Shown in pieces: positions 39,818 to 48,679 of a stretch of DNA of 64,000 bases; the first letter of the stretch is position 1, and each line of letters starts with the position of its first letter. The stretch spans positions 4,038,055 through 4,102,054 of the forward strand of contig NZ_JQMQ01000005.1 of NCBI RefSeq assembly GCF_000744815.1, given 5' to 3'. Both the position numbers and the translations under genes were made by a program. The notes beneath the pieces are model-generated. The model did not search any database, had not been told where the DNA came from, and saw nothing but the letters and a program-made list of their open reading frames with translations. Source of the DNA: Phaeacidiphilus oryzae TH49. GTDB lineage: Bacteria; Actinomycetota; Actinomycetes; Streptomycetales; Streptomycetaceae.

Positions 39818-41128
39818 TCAGTCGGTGAAGGCGTACTTCTTCCCGGCGGCTGCCAGCGCCTCCTGGAAGGAGGACTGCTGGCGGGTCTTCAGGAAGGCCG
39901 TCACCGCGGTGTCGATCGCGGAGTTCCAGTCGTTGGTGACCAGCGTGCCGTGGGTGACCGAGCCGACCAGCCGGGTCGACTTGGCCCGCCACAGGTCCAG
40001 CGACCACTTCTGGTACTCGTCGTAGAGCGTCCGCTCGGTGGAGTCGACGCTCGCCCGGGGCGGGATCGCGCCCTTCACGGTGTCGAAGTCGTCCTGGCCG
40101 CGCCGGCTGCCGCACTCCTTGAGCCAGGCGACCGCCGCGTCCCGGTTCTTGGCGCCCTTGGGCAGGGTGAAGCAGTCCGCCTCGAACTCGAAGACGCCCT
40201 CGGTGCCGGGCACCGGCGCCCAGTTGTAGTCCTTGCGCGGGGTCAGGTAGAGCGAGCCGGCCTTGAGGTTGGCCTCCGCCCAGTCGCCCATGATCTGGTA
40301 GCAGGCCTTGCCCTGGCCGAGCTTCTGGGTGGCCTGGTCCCAGGTGAGGCTGCCGTCCAGCGAGCTGCAGTACGGCAGCAGTTCGGCGAAGTAGGAGATG
40401 GCCTGCTTGACCCCGCTGGAGCCGAAGTTCCCGCCCGGCTTCCACAGCGCGGTGTACTGGTCCGGCCCGAGGACGCTCAGCAGCAGCGTCTCGAACGCGT
40501 GCTTGAACGACCATTCCTCGGAGGTGGCCAGCGGGATGATGCCGCCGCCGGACCGCTGGACGGTCTTCAGGTTGTCCAGGAATTCCCGGATCGTGGTGGG
40601 CGAGCTGGATATGCCGAGATGGTCGCAGATCTTCTGGTTCGACCACAGCATGTTGATGTGGTGGATATCCACCGGAACCGCATAGTACGACCCGCCCTTG
40701 CGGATCATCGGCAGCAGCTGGGGGTTGAAGGTCTTCTCCCAGCCCTCCTGGTGGTAGAGGAAGTCCACCGGCTCCAGCTGGCCGGCCTCGACATAGCCGT
40801 GGAGGGCGCCGCCGATCTGCCCCTGGAAGGTGTCCGGCGGGCTGCCCGCCTGCAGACGGCGGGCCAGCTCGGCCTTGGCCGCGGTGCCGGCGCCGCCGGC
40901 CACCGCCCGGTTGACGAACCTGACCGTCGGGTTGTTCAGCGAGAAGTCGGCGACCAGGGCGTTCAGCGCGTCCTTCTCGCCGCCCGCCGTCCACCAGGAG
41001 AAGACCTCAAGCTGCCCGCTGGGCGTGCCGGACGACGAGGCGCCGCCGCCGCTGCCGCAGGCGGCCAGCGCGGCCGCCGCCGCGGAGAGCCCGCTGGCGG
41101 CGAGAAAGGCCCGGCGAGTGATGGGCAT
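39818..41128 (-). CDS. ABC transporter solute-binding lipoprotein (sugar type), orphan
   Basis: 436 residues. The signal peptide begins ITRRAFLAASGLSAAAAALA, with a twin Arg, and ends in the lipobox LAAC (Cys24), so it is an exported lipoprotein. The rest is the type 1 extracellular solute-binding fold of carbohydrate ABC systems (LEVFSWWTAGGEKDALNAL, WEKTFNPQLLPMIRKGGSYY). No permease or ATPase gene is adjacent, so it must share a transporter encoded elsewhere or act as a sensor. ATG 41128 has GGGGGAG upstream. Confidence 0.88.
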   Translation of the reverse strand: MPITRRAFLAASGLSAAAAALAACGSGGGASSSGTPSGQLEVFSWWTAGGEKDALNALVADFSLNNPTVRFVNRAVAGGAGTAAKAELARRLQAGSPPDTFQGQIGGALHGYVEAGQLEPVDFLYHQEGWEKTFNPQLLPMIRKGGSYYAVPVDIHHINMLWSNQKICDHLGISSSPTTIREFLDNLKTVQRSGGGIIPLATSEEWSFKHAFETLLLSVLGPDQYTALWKPGGNFGSSGVKQAISYFAELLPYCSSLDGSLTWDQATQKLGQGKACYQIMGDWAEANLKAGSLYLTPRKDYNWAPVPGTEGVFEFEADCFTLPKGAKNRDAAVAWLKECGSRRGQDDFDTVKGAIPPRASVDSTERTLYDEYQKWSLDLWRAKSTRLVGSVTHGTLVTNDWNSAIDTAVTAFLKTRQQSSFQEALAAAGKKYAFTD

Positions 41129-41314
41129 GGTGAGACGACTCCCCCGTGGGTCAGCGGTGCCGGATTGGCTTTATCTGACAGGTCGGGACCGTGGTGCGTC
41201 AAGTTCATTGGAAATACGCGGCCTTGGGGGAGCGGAGGCTCCTGGGGATTTACCCCACAGTCACCAGGGGACTGCGGAACGCTGTGGTTCGTGATCGACC
41301 AATCGCATTGGGGC

Positions 41315-41331
41315 CACCACGCTGCGTGGTG
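41315..41331. promoter_or_regulatory. 17-bp palindrome, candidate operator
   Basis: CACCACGCTGCGTGGTG is a perfect inverted repeat around a central T, ~190 bp upstream of the lipoprotein start. LacI-type operators often have this size. The cognate regulator is unknown. Confidence 0.4.
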
Positions 41332-41409
41332 TCATCGCTGGTCAGAATACGCGCGATGCGGGCGGCCGTACGCCGTGCCCTTTTGTGCGGAAGGTGCGGA
41401 AACCATGAC

Positions 41410-41436
41410 GCCCGCCGCACCGGAGGTGCGACGGGC
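41410..41436 (-). terminator. Terminator hairpin after the LolA-like gene
   Basis: A 12-position stem (GCCCGCCGCACC with GGTGCGACGGGC) has one mismatch and a GGA loop. It lies ~110 bp downstream of the LolA-like stop on the minus strand. Confidence 0.45.
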
Positions 41437-41544
41437 AATCATGATCGTGTCCGATCAGTCTGCCGATTCGGGCCCCGCGAAACGGTGGCCGCTTCCTGCC
41501 CCCCAGTGGCCGCCAGCGGAAGCGCGGGGTCCGAATCGGGCGGT

Positions 41545-42837
41545 TCAGTGACCGGCGTCATGCTCCAGGACGGTCGGCGTGACGGCTCCCGCGTAGACCG
41601 TGCCGTTGTCGGCGATCAGCACGTTGACCACCCGGGTGGAGAAGAGCGTCCCACCGGGGACGGACTTGCCGAGGCTCTTCAGCGAGCCCAGCCCGCCGAG
41701 CGCGGACGGGGCCGAGGACGAACCCGTGTGGGCGGAGCCGGACTTCGCGGCCTTCGGAGCGGTGAACTCCACCACCGTGGTCCAGCCCGAGCCGATCGTC
41801 CTCTCGGAGCCCCCGGAGAGCCCGGGCAGCCCGGCCGCGCCCGAGCCGGCGGCGCCGGGGCGCCCCGGCACGCCCTTGAGGTGGAGGGCCTTCTTCTGGC
41901 CCGGGGTCAGCGCGCCCTTGTGGTTCGGCTGCACGCCGGCCGAGGCGTCGTGGGTGACCACCTTGGCGCCCTTCGGCGGGGCGTAGTCGAAGGCGGCCGC
42001 CGCCGGGGTGCCGAAGTCGACCGTGGTGAAGCGGACGTCGACGATCGGGTCCCCGCCGTCCGTCGAGTCGGCCTGCACCTGCAGCGGGGTGAAGGTGGCC
42101 GCGTCCACCGCGATCCGCACCTCGCTGACCGTGGAGCCGGCGCCCTTGGGCTTCAGCACCAGCTGGTACGCGTTCCGCCCGGCCACCCGGGTCGCCCCGG
42201 CGACGGACACGTCGGTCGTCGGGCCCAGCTGCCGCAGCGCCTTGTCGGCCGCCTGCTGGGGGGTCATGCCGGCCAGGCCGGCCGCCGTCCGGTCGGCGGG
42301 GTCGCTCTTGGTGCTGAGACCGGTGAGGTGGGTGGCGGTGTTCTTCGCGCCGTCGTACACCCAGGCCTGGGAGCCGTTGCGGACCAGCACCTCCTGCCCG
42401 CCGGGGAGGTCGGGGGCGACCAGCTTCGCCCGGTGCGCCGGGCCGTCCACTGCCACCTGGAAGGTGTGGGTGCCGGAGAGCAGCGCGGTCATCGCGGCCC
42501 GCGGGGAGAGCCCGCCGCCGCTGCCGGAGGCCGCGGAGCTGGGCAGCTGGTCCAGGATCTGGGCCGGAACGCCCAGGTCGCTGCTGCTCTGCACGGTGCC
42601 GCTGAGCGTCTGCTGCTTCGCCGCCATGACCTTGGCCACCAGCTGCTGCGGCGTCAGGGTCGGCAGGGACGGGCTGGCGGACGCGGCGAGCGCGGGCACC
42701 AGGCCCACCCCCACGATGCCGACCGCGGCGACGCCCGCGGGCAGCAGCACCTGGCGCGAGCGCCAGCGCGGCGTACGCCGTCTCGCGGGCGGCCGGCTGT
42801 CGGGGGATGACGGTGTGTCTGTTCCGAAGACGGACAT
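41545..42837 (-). CDS. Exported LolA-like protein (DUF2092-type)
   Basis: 430 residues. Basic N-terminus, then a single hydrophobic segment (VLLPAGVAAVGIVGVGLVPA) acting as a signal or anchor. The body has repeated LolA/LppX-like strand patterns (LTPQQLVAKVMAAKQQTLSG, NGSQAWVYDGAKNTATHL, VAGRNAYQLVLKPKG). In other actinobacteria this fold binds lipids or lipoproteins; the ligand here is unknown. A Gly/Pro/Ser-rich linker lies at ~305-375. ATG 42837 has GGAGG 11 nt upstream. It is divergent from fbiC. Confidence 0.75.
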   Translation of the reverse strand: MSVFGTDTPSSPDSRPPARRRTPRWRSRQVLLPAGVAAVGIVGVGLVPALAASASPSLPTLTPQQLVAKVMAAKQQTLSGTVQSSSDLGVPAQILDQLPSSAASGSGGGLSPRAAMTALLSGTHTFQVAVDGPAHRAKLVAPDLPGGQEVLVRNGSQAWVYDGAKNTATHLTGLSTKSDPADRTAAGLAGMTPQQAADKALRQLGPTTDVSVAGATRVAGRNAYQLVLKPKGAGSTVSEVRIAVDAATFTPLQVQADSTDGGDPIVDVRFTTVDFGTPAAAAFDYAPPKGAKVVTHDASAGVQPNHKGALTPGQKKALHLKGVPGRPGAAGSGAAGLPGLSGGSERTIGSGWTTVVEFTAPKAAKSGSAHTGSSSAPSALGGLGSLKSLGKSVPGGTLFSTRVVNVLIADNGTVYAGAVTPTVLEHDAGH

Positions 42838-43011
42838 GGTGGGCCGTACCTCCGCGGTGAGCTTGCTTCCTTGCCTCGTACATCCATTGAAGCCCCGTCA
42901 GCGTGGTCCGGCATCGCCCCGTGGAAGCATTCCCGACTACGCCCCTGGGCGCATGCCTCCCGGCCTGCGGGAGGGGGTGTCCCCTAGGGGGCGTCCCGGG
43001 CCGCGGTGGGG

Positions 43012-43042
43012 TTGATCACCCCGTGTGGGCGCAGCGTACGCT
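43012..43042 (+). promoter_or_regulatory. Leaderless-type promoter of fbiC
   Basis: TTGATC (43012-43017), 19-bp spacer, TACGCT (43037-43042), then 7 nt to ATG 43050 with no Shine-Dalgarno. Just upstream are CCTCCCG/CGGGAGG (42956-42974) and the palindrome CCCCTAGGGG (42981-42990). Confidence 0.55.
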
Positions 43043-43049
43043 GCCGGGT

Positions 43050-45677
43050 ATGTCGGCAAACCAGCAGAGTGCGCCCAGCACGCCGCCCACCGAGAACGCC
43101 ATGCGACGCGCCCTCCGCCGGGCCCGGGACGGGGTGTCCGTGGACACCGCCGAGGCCGCCGTGCTGCTCCAGGCGCGCGGCGAGGACCTCCGGGACCTCT
43201 GCGCCACCGCGGCCCGGATCCGCGACGCCGGACTGGAGGCGGCCGGCCGGCCGGGTGTCGTCACCTACTCGCGCAAGGTCTTCATCCCGCTGACCCGCCT
43301 CTGCCGGGACCGCTGCCACTACTGCACCTTCGTCACCGTCCCCGGGAAGCTCCGCAAGGAGGGCTCGCGGACGGAGGGCCTCTTCCTCTCCCCGGACGAG
43401 GTGCTGGAGATCGCCCGCCAGGGCGCCGAACTCGGCTGCAAGGAGGCCCTGTTCACGCTCGGCGACAAGCCCGAGGACCGCTGGCCGGAAGCCCGCGAGT
43501 GGCTGGACGCGCACGGCTACGACGACACCCTGGCCTACGTCCGCGCGATGTCCATCCGGGTGCTTGAGGAGACCGGGCTGCTGCCGCACCTCAACCCCGG
43601 GGTGCTCGGCTGGACCGACTTCCAGCGGCTCAAGCCGGTCGCCCCCTCCATGGGGATGATGCTGGAGACCACCGCCGCCCGGCTGTGGTCCGAGCCCGGC
43701 GGCCCCCACCACGGCTCCCCGGACAAGGACCCCGCCGTCCGGCTGCGGGTGCTGGAGGACGCCGGACGCTCCAACGTCCCCTTCACCTCCGGGATCCTGA
43801 TCGGGATCGGCGAGACCTACGAGGAGCGCGCGGACTCGCTCTTCGCGCTGCGCCGGGTCGCCCGGCAGTACCACGGCCTCCAGGAGGTCATCGTCCAGAA
43901 CTTCCGCGCCAAGCCGGACACGGCGATGCGCGGGATGCCGGACGCCGAGCTGGAGGAGCTGGCCGCGGCGATCGCCGTCGCCCGCGTCGTCCTCGGCCCC
44001 GCCGCCCGCATCCAGGCCCCGCCGAACCTGGTCGACGGCGAGTACGCGCTGATGGTGGGCGCGGGGATCGACGACTGGGGCGGGGTCTCCCCGCTCACCC
44101 CCGACCACGTCAACCCCGAGCGCCCGTGGCCGCAGATCGAGCAGCTCGCCGAGCGCACCGCCGAGTCCGGCTTCGAGCTGCGCGAACGGCTCACCGTCTA
44201 CCCCGAGTTCGTCCGCCGCGGCGAGCCCTGGCTGGACCCCCGGGTGCTCCGGCACGTCAGCGCGCTGGCCGACCCGGAGACCGGGCTCGCCCTGGAGGGC
44301 GCCCGCCCGCGGGGCCTGCCCTGGCAGGAGCCCGAGGACGGCCTCGCCGAGGCCTTCGGCCGCACCGACCTCCACCGCACCATCGACACCGAGGGCCGCA
44401 CCGCCGACCGCCGGGACGACTTCGACGAGGTCTACGGCGACTGGGAGTCGCTGCGCGAGGACGCCCAGCGGACCTCCGCCCCCGAGCGGATCGGCGGCGA
44501 CCTCCGCGAGGCGCTGTCCGTCGCCGCTGACGACCCGACGAAGCTGACGGACGATCAGGCGCTGGCCCTGCTGCACGCCGACGGCCCGGCCCTGGACGCT
44601 CTGTGCTCCATCGCCGACGACGTCCGCAAGTCCGCGGTCGGGGACACCGTGACGTACATCGTCACCCGGAACATCAACTTCACCAACGTCTGCTACACCG
44701 GCTGCCGCTTCTGCGCCTTCGCGCAGCGCCGCACCGACGCCGACGCCTACACCCTCTCCATGGAGCAGATCGCCGACCGGGCCCAGCAGGCCTGGGAGGT
44801 GGGCGCGGTGGAGGTCTGCATGCAGGGCGGCATCCACCCGGACCTGCCCGGCACGGCGTACTTCGACATCGCCCGCGCGGTGAAGGAGCGGGTCCCGGGG
44901 ATGCACGTCCACGCCTTCTCGCCGATGGAGGTGGTGAACGGCGCCACCCGCACCGGCCTCTCCATCCGCGACTGGCTGCAGCGGGCCAAGGAGTCCGGCC
45001 TCGACACCATCCCGGGCACGGCCGCCGAGATCCTGGACGACGAGGTCCGCTGGGTGCTCACCAAGGGCAAGCTGCCCGCCGACACCTGGGTCGAGGTCGT
45101 CTCCACCGCCCACGAGCTGGGCATCCGCTCCTCCTCGACGATGATGTACGGCCACGTCGACCAGCCCAGGCACTGGCTCGGCCACCTCCGCCTCCTCGCC
45201 GGGATGCAGGAGCGCTCGCTCGAATCCACCGAGGGCGGTGGCTTCACCGAGTTCGTCACCCTGCCCTTCGTCCACACCAACGCCCCGGTGTACCTGGCCG
45301 GGCTGGCCCGCTCCGGCCCGTCCATGCGGGACAACCGCGCGGTGACCGCGATGGCCCGGCTGCTCCTCCACCCGTACATCCCCAACATCCAGACCAGCTG
45401 GGTGAAGCTGGGCGAGGCCGGCGCCGCCGAGATGCTCCGCAGCGGCGCCAACGACCTCGGCGGAACGCTGATGGAGGAGACCATCTCCCGGATGGCCGGC
45501 TCCTCCTACGGCAGCTACAAGTCCATCCGCGACCTGGAGGCGATCGCCGAGGCGGCCGGCCGGCCGATCGCCCCGCGCACCACCCTCTACGGGCCGGTCC
45601 CGGAGGAGCGCGTCGCGGCCGCCCGCGCCTCGGACGGCCACCTTCCCGAGCTGCTCCCGGTGCTCGACGCACCCTGA
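43050..45677 (+). CDS. fbiC: 7,8-didemethyl-8-hydroxy-5-deazariboflavin (FO) synthase FbiC
   Basis: 875 residues. Two radical-SAM domains are fused: a CofG-like half with C85, C89, C92 (CRDRCHYC) and a CofH-like half with C548, C552, C555 (CYTGCRFC). Together they join tyrosine and 5-amino-6-ribitylaminouracil into FO, the chromophore of coenzyme F420. The fusion is the normal actinobacterial form. The frame is open ~150 nt upstream without a better start. The second half is related to MqnC in this window. Confidence 0.95.
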   Translation: MSANQQSAPSTPPTENAMRRALRRARDGVSVDTAEAAVLLQARGEDLRDLCATAARIRDAGLEAAGRPGVVTYSRKVFIPLTRLCRDRCHYCTFVTVPGKLRKEGSRTEGLFLSPDEVLEIARQGAELGCKEALFTLGDKPEDRWPEAREWLDAHGYDDTLAYVRAMSIRVLEETGLLPHLNPGVLGWTDFQRLKPVAPSMGMMLETTAARLWSEPGGPHHGSPDKDPAVRLRVLEDAGRSNVPFTSGILIGIGETYEERADSLFALRRVARQYHGLQEVIVQNFRAKPDTAMRGMPDAELEELAAAIAVARVVLGPAARIQAPPNLVDGEYALMVGAGIDDWGGVSPLTPDHVNPERPWPQIEQLAERTAESGFELRERLTVYPEFVRRGEPWLDPRVLRHVSALADPETGLALEGARPRGLPWQEPEDGLAEAFGRTDLHRTIDTEGRTADRRDDFDEVYGDWESLREDAQRTSAPERIGGDLREALSVAADDPTKLTDDQALALLHADGPALDALCSIADDVRKSAVGDTVTYIVTRNINFTNVCYTGCRFCAFAQRRTDADAYTLSMEQIADRAQQAWEVGAVEVCMQGGIHPDLPGTAYFDIARAVKERVPGMHVHAFSPMEVVNGATRTGLSIRDWLQRAKESGLDTIPGTAAEILDDEVRWVLTKGKLPADTWVEVVSTAHELGIRSSSTMMYGHVDQPRHWLGHLRLLAGMQERSLESTEGGGFTEFVTLPFVHTNAPVYLAGLARSGPSMRDNRAVTAMARLLLHPYIPNIQTSWVKLGEAGAAEMLRSGANDLGGTLMEETISRMAGSSYGSYKSIRDLEAIAEAAGRPIAPRTTLYGPVPEERVAAARASDGHLPELLPVLDAP

Positions 45678-45744
45678 CCGGTCTGATCGTCGGAACGATA
45701 CCCTTCACGGGACGCGACAGAACGCCTACCGGAGGTGCCCACCC

Positions 45745-46851
45745 GTGATGCAGCTGTGGTCCCGCGCCCAGCAGCAGGACTTCCGCAGCCGGGTCCGCGG
45801 TTGCCTGCTCGGCGGGGCGATCGGCGACGCCCTGGGCGCGGGGGTGGAGTTCGCCGCCCTCGCCGACATCCGCGCGAAGCACGGGCCGCGCGGAGTCGAG
45901 GACTTCGTCCGCTCCTACGGGCGGGTCGGCGCCATCACGGACGACACCCAGATGACCCTCTTCACCGTCGAGGGCCTGATCCGGGCGCACGTCCGCCGGG
46001 ACACCGGGGGCTGGCACCCGCCGACCGACCTCCACCGGGCGTACCGGCGCTGGGAGCAGACCCAGCGCGAGTGGGGTCCGGACGAGCGCCGCGAGGAGCA
46101 GGGCTGGCTGGCCCGCCAGGAGTGGTTGTACGCCCAGCGCGCGCCCGGCAACGCGTGCCTGACCGGCCTGGCCGACGACGTCATGGGCACCCTGGAGAAG
46201 CCGAAGAACCCCGGCTCCAAGGGCTGCGGGACGGTGATGCGCTCGGCGCCGTTCGGGCTGCTCGCGGGGTGGGAGCCGGCCCTGGTCTTCCAGATCGCCA
46301 TCGAGGCGGCGGTGCTGACCCACGGTCATCCGACCGGCTACCTCTCCGCGGCCGCCTTCGCGGTGATCGTCCACACGGTGGTGCGCGGCGGCACGCTGGA
46401 GGACGGCGTGCAGACCGCGCTGCGGATGCTGGCCGAGCGGCCGGATCACGAGGAGACGACCAGGGCGCTGGAGCGCGCGCTGGAGGAGGTCCGGGCCGGG
46501 GAGCCGTCCGCGGAGCGGGTGGAGCGGCTGGGCCAGGGCTGGATCGCCGAGGAGGCGCTGTCCATCGGCGTCTACTGCGCGCTGGTCGCCGAGGACGTGC
46601 GCAGCGGGCTGCTGCTGGCCGTCAACCACTCCGGGGACAGCGACTCCACCGGCTCCGTCTGCGGCAACCTCCTCGGCGCGGTGCACGGCGAGACCGCTCT
46701 GCCCGGTGAGTGGCTGGCCCAGCTGGAGGGCCGCGAGACCATCTCCGTCCTCGCGGACGACTTCGCCATGGAGATGACCCACGGCCCCGAACTCCACGGC
46801 CCCCGCCGCCCCCCCAACGCCTGGACCAAGCGCTACCCACCTACGGTCTGA
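45745..46851 (+). CDS. ADP-ribosylglycohydrolase (DraG/ARH family)
   Basis: 368 residues from GTG 45745 (ATG follows directly), with GGAGG upstream. An all-helical Mg-dependent hydrolase that removes ADP-ribose from proteins or other substrates. The family metal motifs are intact: GCLLGGAIGDALGA (about 19-32), TDDTQMT (65-71) and HSGDSDSTGS (295-304). No partner transferase is adjacent; the substrate is unknown. It is 67 bp downstream of fbiC and may be co-transcribed. Confidence 0.9.
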   Translation: MMQLWSRAQQQDFRSRVRGCLLGGAIGDALGAGVEFAALADIRAKHGPRGVEDFVRSYGRVGAITDDTQMTLFTVEGLIRAHVRRDTGGWHPPTDLHRAYRRWEQTQREWGPDERREEQGWLARQEWLYAQRAPGNACLTGLADDVMGTLEKPKNPGSKGCGTVMRSAPFGLLAGWEPALVFQIAIEAAVLTHGHPTGYLSAAAFAVIVHTVVRGGTLEDGVQTALRMLAERPDHEETTRALERALEEVRAGEPSAERVERLGQGWIAEEALSIGVYCALVAEDVRSGLLLAVNHSGDSDSTGSVCGNLLGAVHGETALPGEWLAQLEGRETISVLADDFAMEMTHGPELHGPRRPPNAWTKRYPPTV

Positions 46852-46888
46852 GCCCCGGGCCCCGAGCGCAGCGCCGCAGGGCAAATCC

Positions 46889-46916
46889 AGGGGCGCGGGG
46901 AACTGCGCGCCCAGCC
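46889..46916 (-). repeat. Dispersed stem-loop repeat, copy E
   Basis: Plus-strand GGCGCGGGGAACTGCGCGCC form, inside the left arm of the 46874-47032 inverted pair. Confidence 0.88.
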
Positions 46917-46989
46917 CACTACGGCGCCGCACCCGGCAACGGCACTCGTGTTGCAACCCGAACTCCGTTGCCGTTTGCCGACCGTAAGT

Positions 46990-47019
46990 GGCTGGGCGCG
47001 CAGTTCCCCGCGCCCCTGG
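46990..47019 (+). repeat. Dispersed stem-loop repeat, copy F
   Basis: The reverse orientation of copy E, inside the right arm of the same inverted pair. Confidence 0.88.
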
Positions 47020-47054
47020 ATTTGCCCTGCGGGCTCCATCCCGGGGCAGAGAAA

Positions 47055-48482
47055 TCAGCTCGGCACGCGCTCGCTCGCGCCCCCGCGGAGCGACAGCTCG
47101 ATCTGCTCCAGGGAGCGGCCCTTCGTCTCCGGGACCAGCCACCGCGTCAGGAAGAACAGCACGGCGTTGATCCCCGCGAAGACCCACATGCTGGGCCCCA
47201 GCCCCAGATGGTTCTTGTCGGACATGATCGGGAAGACGGCGGTGATCAGCCCCGTCGAGGCCCACAGCACCACCGCGCCGGTCCCCATCCCCGCCCCCCG
47301 CACCTTCAGCGGGAAGATCTCCGCCATCATCACCCACACCACCGCGCCCCACCCCAGCTCGTACCCGGCCAGATACAGCACCAGCAGGATCAGGGTGAGC
47401 GAGCCCAACGCCCCCTTGCTGTGGACGTCCTGCACCACGAACCCGGTGAGCAGCAGCGTCAGCACCATCACCACGTTGCCGATCAGCAGCAGCGGCTTCC
47501 GCCCCCACCGGTCGACGACGAAGACCACCCACGCGGTGAAGACGAACTTGGTGATCCCCAGGATGACCGCCGAGAACAGCGCGGTCGAGGTGGTGAAGCC
47601 GAGGGTGACCAGCATCGTCGGGAAGTAGGCGTTGATCGCGTTGACGCCGCTGAACTGCTGGCCGATCGCCAGCAGCAGGGCCACGAACAGCATCGGCCGC
47701 ACCCACCGCGCGGCGAGGTCCCGGACCCGTCCGAGGGCCCCCTCCCGGTCGAGCCGGATGACCTCCCGGATCTCGGCGACCTCCCGGTCGACCTCCCCGG
47801 CACCGCTGCCGTGGGTGGCCGCGAGCACCGCCCGGGCCTCCTCCTCACGGCCCAGGTTCAGCAGCCAGCGGGGGGTCTCCGGAAGGAAGTTCATGCCGAT
47901 CAGCAGCACGGTCGCCGGCACGATGGCGCCGAAGAACATCCACCGCCAGCTGCCGCTCCCGGTCGGCGCCAGCCAGTAGTCGACCAGGAAGGCGATCAGG
48001 ATGCCGAGGACGATGAAGATCTGGTTGAGCGCGGACATCGCCCCGCGGATCCGCATCGGCGCCAGCTCGCTCAGATACGTCGGCACGGTCGCGGACGAGA
48101 AGCCGATGCCGATGCCGAGGAGGAAGCGGAAGGCGGTCAGCGTCCCGAAGTTCGGCGCGAGCGAGCAGGCGACGGTGCCGAGGATGACGATGCCGGCCGC
48201 GACCATGATGGAGCGCTTCCGCCCGATCGCGTTGTTCAGCCGGGTGGCGAGTCCGGCGCCGACCATCGCGCCGACCGAGAGCGAGGCCGTGAGCACGCCC
48301 TTCTCGAACCCGCTGAGGTTCCAGCTCTTGGCGATCAGTACCAGGACGCCTGAGATCACCCCCAGGTCGTAGCCGAACAGGATGCCGCCGAGGGCACCGA
48401 AGAAGTAGAGGGTGAAGCGGTTGATCCGGCGCGGTGGGTGCGGCGCCGACGCCTCGGAGGACGAGGATCTGGTCTCGGTCAT
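47055..48482 (-). CDS. Sugar/H+ symporter, MFS sugar-porter family (paralogue 1)
   Basis: 475 residues with twelve membrane helices. Sugar-porter signatures: FGYDLGVISG in helix 1, GRKRSIM, PETPRWLL after helix 6, VVDRWGRKPLL and PETKGRSLEQIE at the C-terminus. It should import a hexose or pentose with a proton. ATG 48482 has GAAGGGG upstream. It is the second of two tandem paralogues; the pair share most motifs but have separate control regions. Substrate not predictable. Confidence 0.9.
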   Translation of the reverse strand: MTETRSSSSEASAPHPPRRINRFTLYFFGALGGILFGYDLGVISGVLVLIAKSWNLSGFEKGVLTASLSVGAMVGAGLATRLNNAIGRKRSIMVAAGIVILGTVACSLAPNFGTLTAFRFLLGIGIGFSSATVPTYLSELAPMRIRGAMSALNQIFIVLGILIAFLVDYWLAPTGSGSWRWMFFGAIVPATVLLIGMNFLPETPRWLLNLGREEEARAVLAATHGSGAGEVDREVAEIREVIRLDREGALGRVRDLAARWVRPMLFVALLLAIGQQFSGVNAINAYFPTMLVTLGFTTSTALFSAVILGITKFVFTAWVVFVVDRWGRKPLLLIGNVVMVLTLLLTGFVVQDVHSKGALGSLTLILLVLYLAGYELGWGAVVWVMMAEIFPLKVRGAGMGTGAVVLWASTGLITAVFPIMSDKNHLGLGPSMWVFAGINAVLFFLTRWLVPETKGRSLEQIELSLRGGASERVPS

Positions 48483-48600
48483 ACCGGACGGCCCCTTCTG
48501 CTTCCGGATGGGCGGTCGGGTCGGTCGGGTCGATAGCGCGCTTCGCTGGGATCCGCGTCGTCCGCTGTCCGGTGGAGCCTTGTCTGGTGTGAGTGAAGCG

Positions 48601-48640
48601 CGCGAACCGCGCCCGGTCAATACTCCGGACGCGGTTCGCG
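48601..48640 (-). terminator. Hairpin between the two sugar porters
   Basis: An 11-bp perfect stem CGCGAACCGCG/CGCGGTTCGCG continues inward after one mismatch by four more pairs (8-nt loop). It follows the upstream porter gene. TTGACC (complement of 48615-48620) in its loop region may also be the -35 of the downstream porter. Confidence 0.65.
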
Positions 48641-48679
48641 GTTGTGGACGACGGCCGGCTGATGAACCGTCAAATTCCT

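Larger units (their letters stand above)
41129..41544. other. Intergenic region with two inverted repeats
   Basis: 416 bp without a defensible gene. It contains a perfect 17-bp palindrome (41315-41331, CACCACGCTGCGTGGTG), a candidate operator for the downstream solute-binding lipoprotein. It also contains a terminator-like hairpin (41410-41436). TGGGGATTTACCCCA near 41242 is a third, shorter inverted repeat. Confidence 0.5.
46874..47032. repeat. Inverted pair of dispersed repeats (copies E and F), 43-bp perfect arms
   Basis: Arms 46874-46916 and 46990-47032 are exact reverse complements over 43 bp. Each includes one copy of the dispersed stem-loop. The 73-bp centre also carries an inverted pair, GGCAACGG and CCGTTGCC. 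The structure fills the gap between convergent genes and may work as a bidirectional terminator. Confidence 0.88.
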
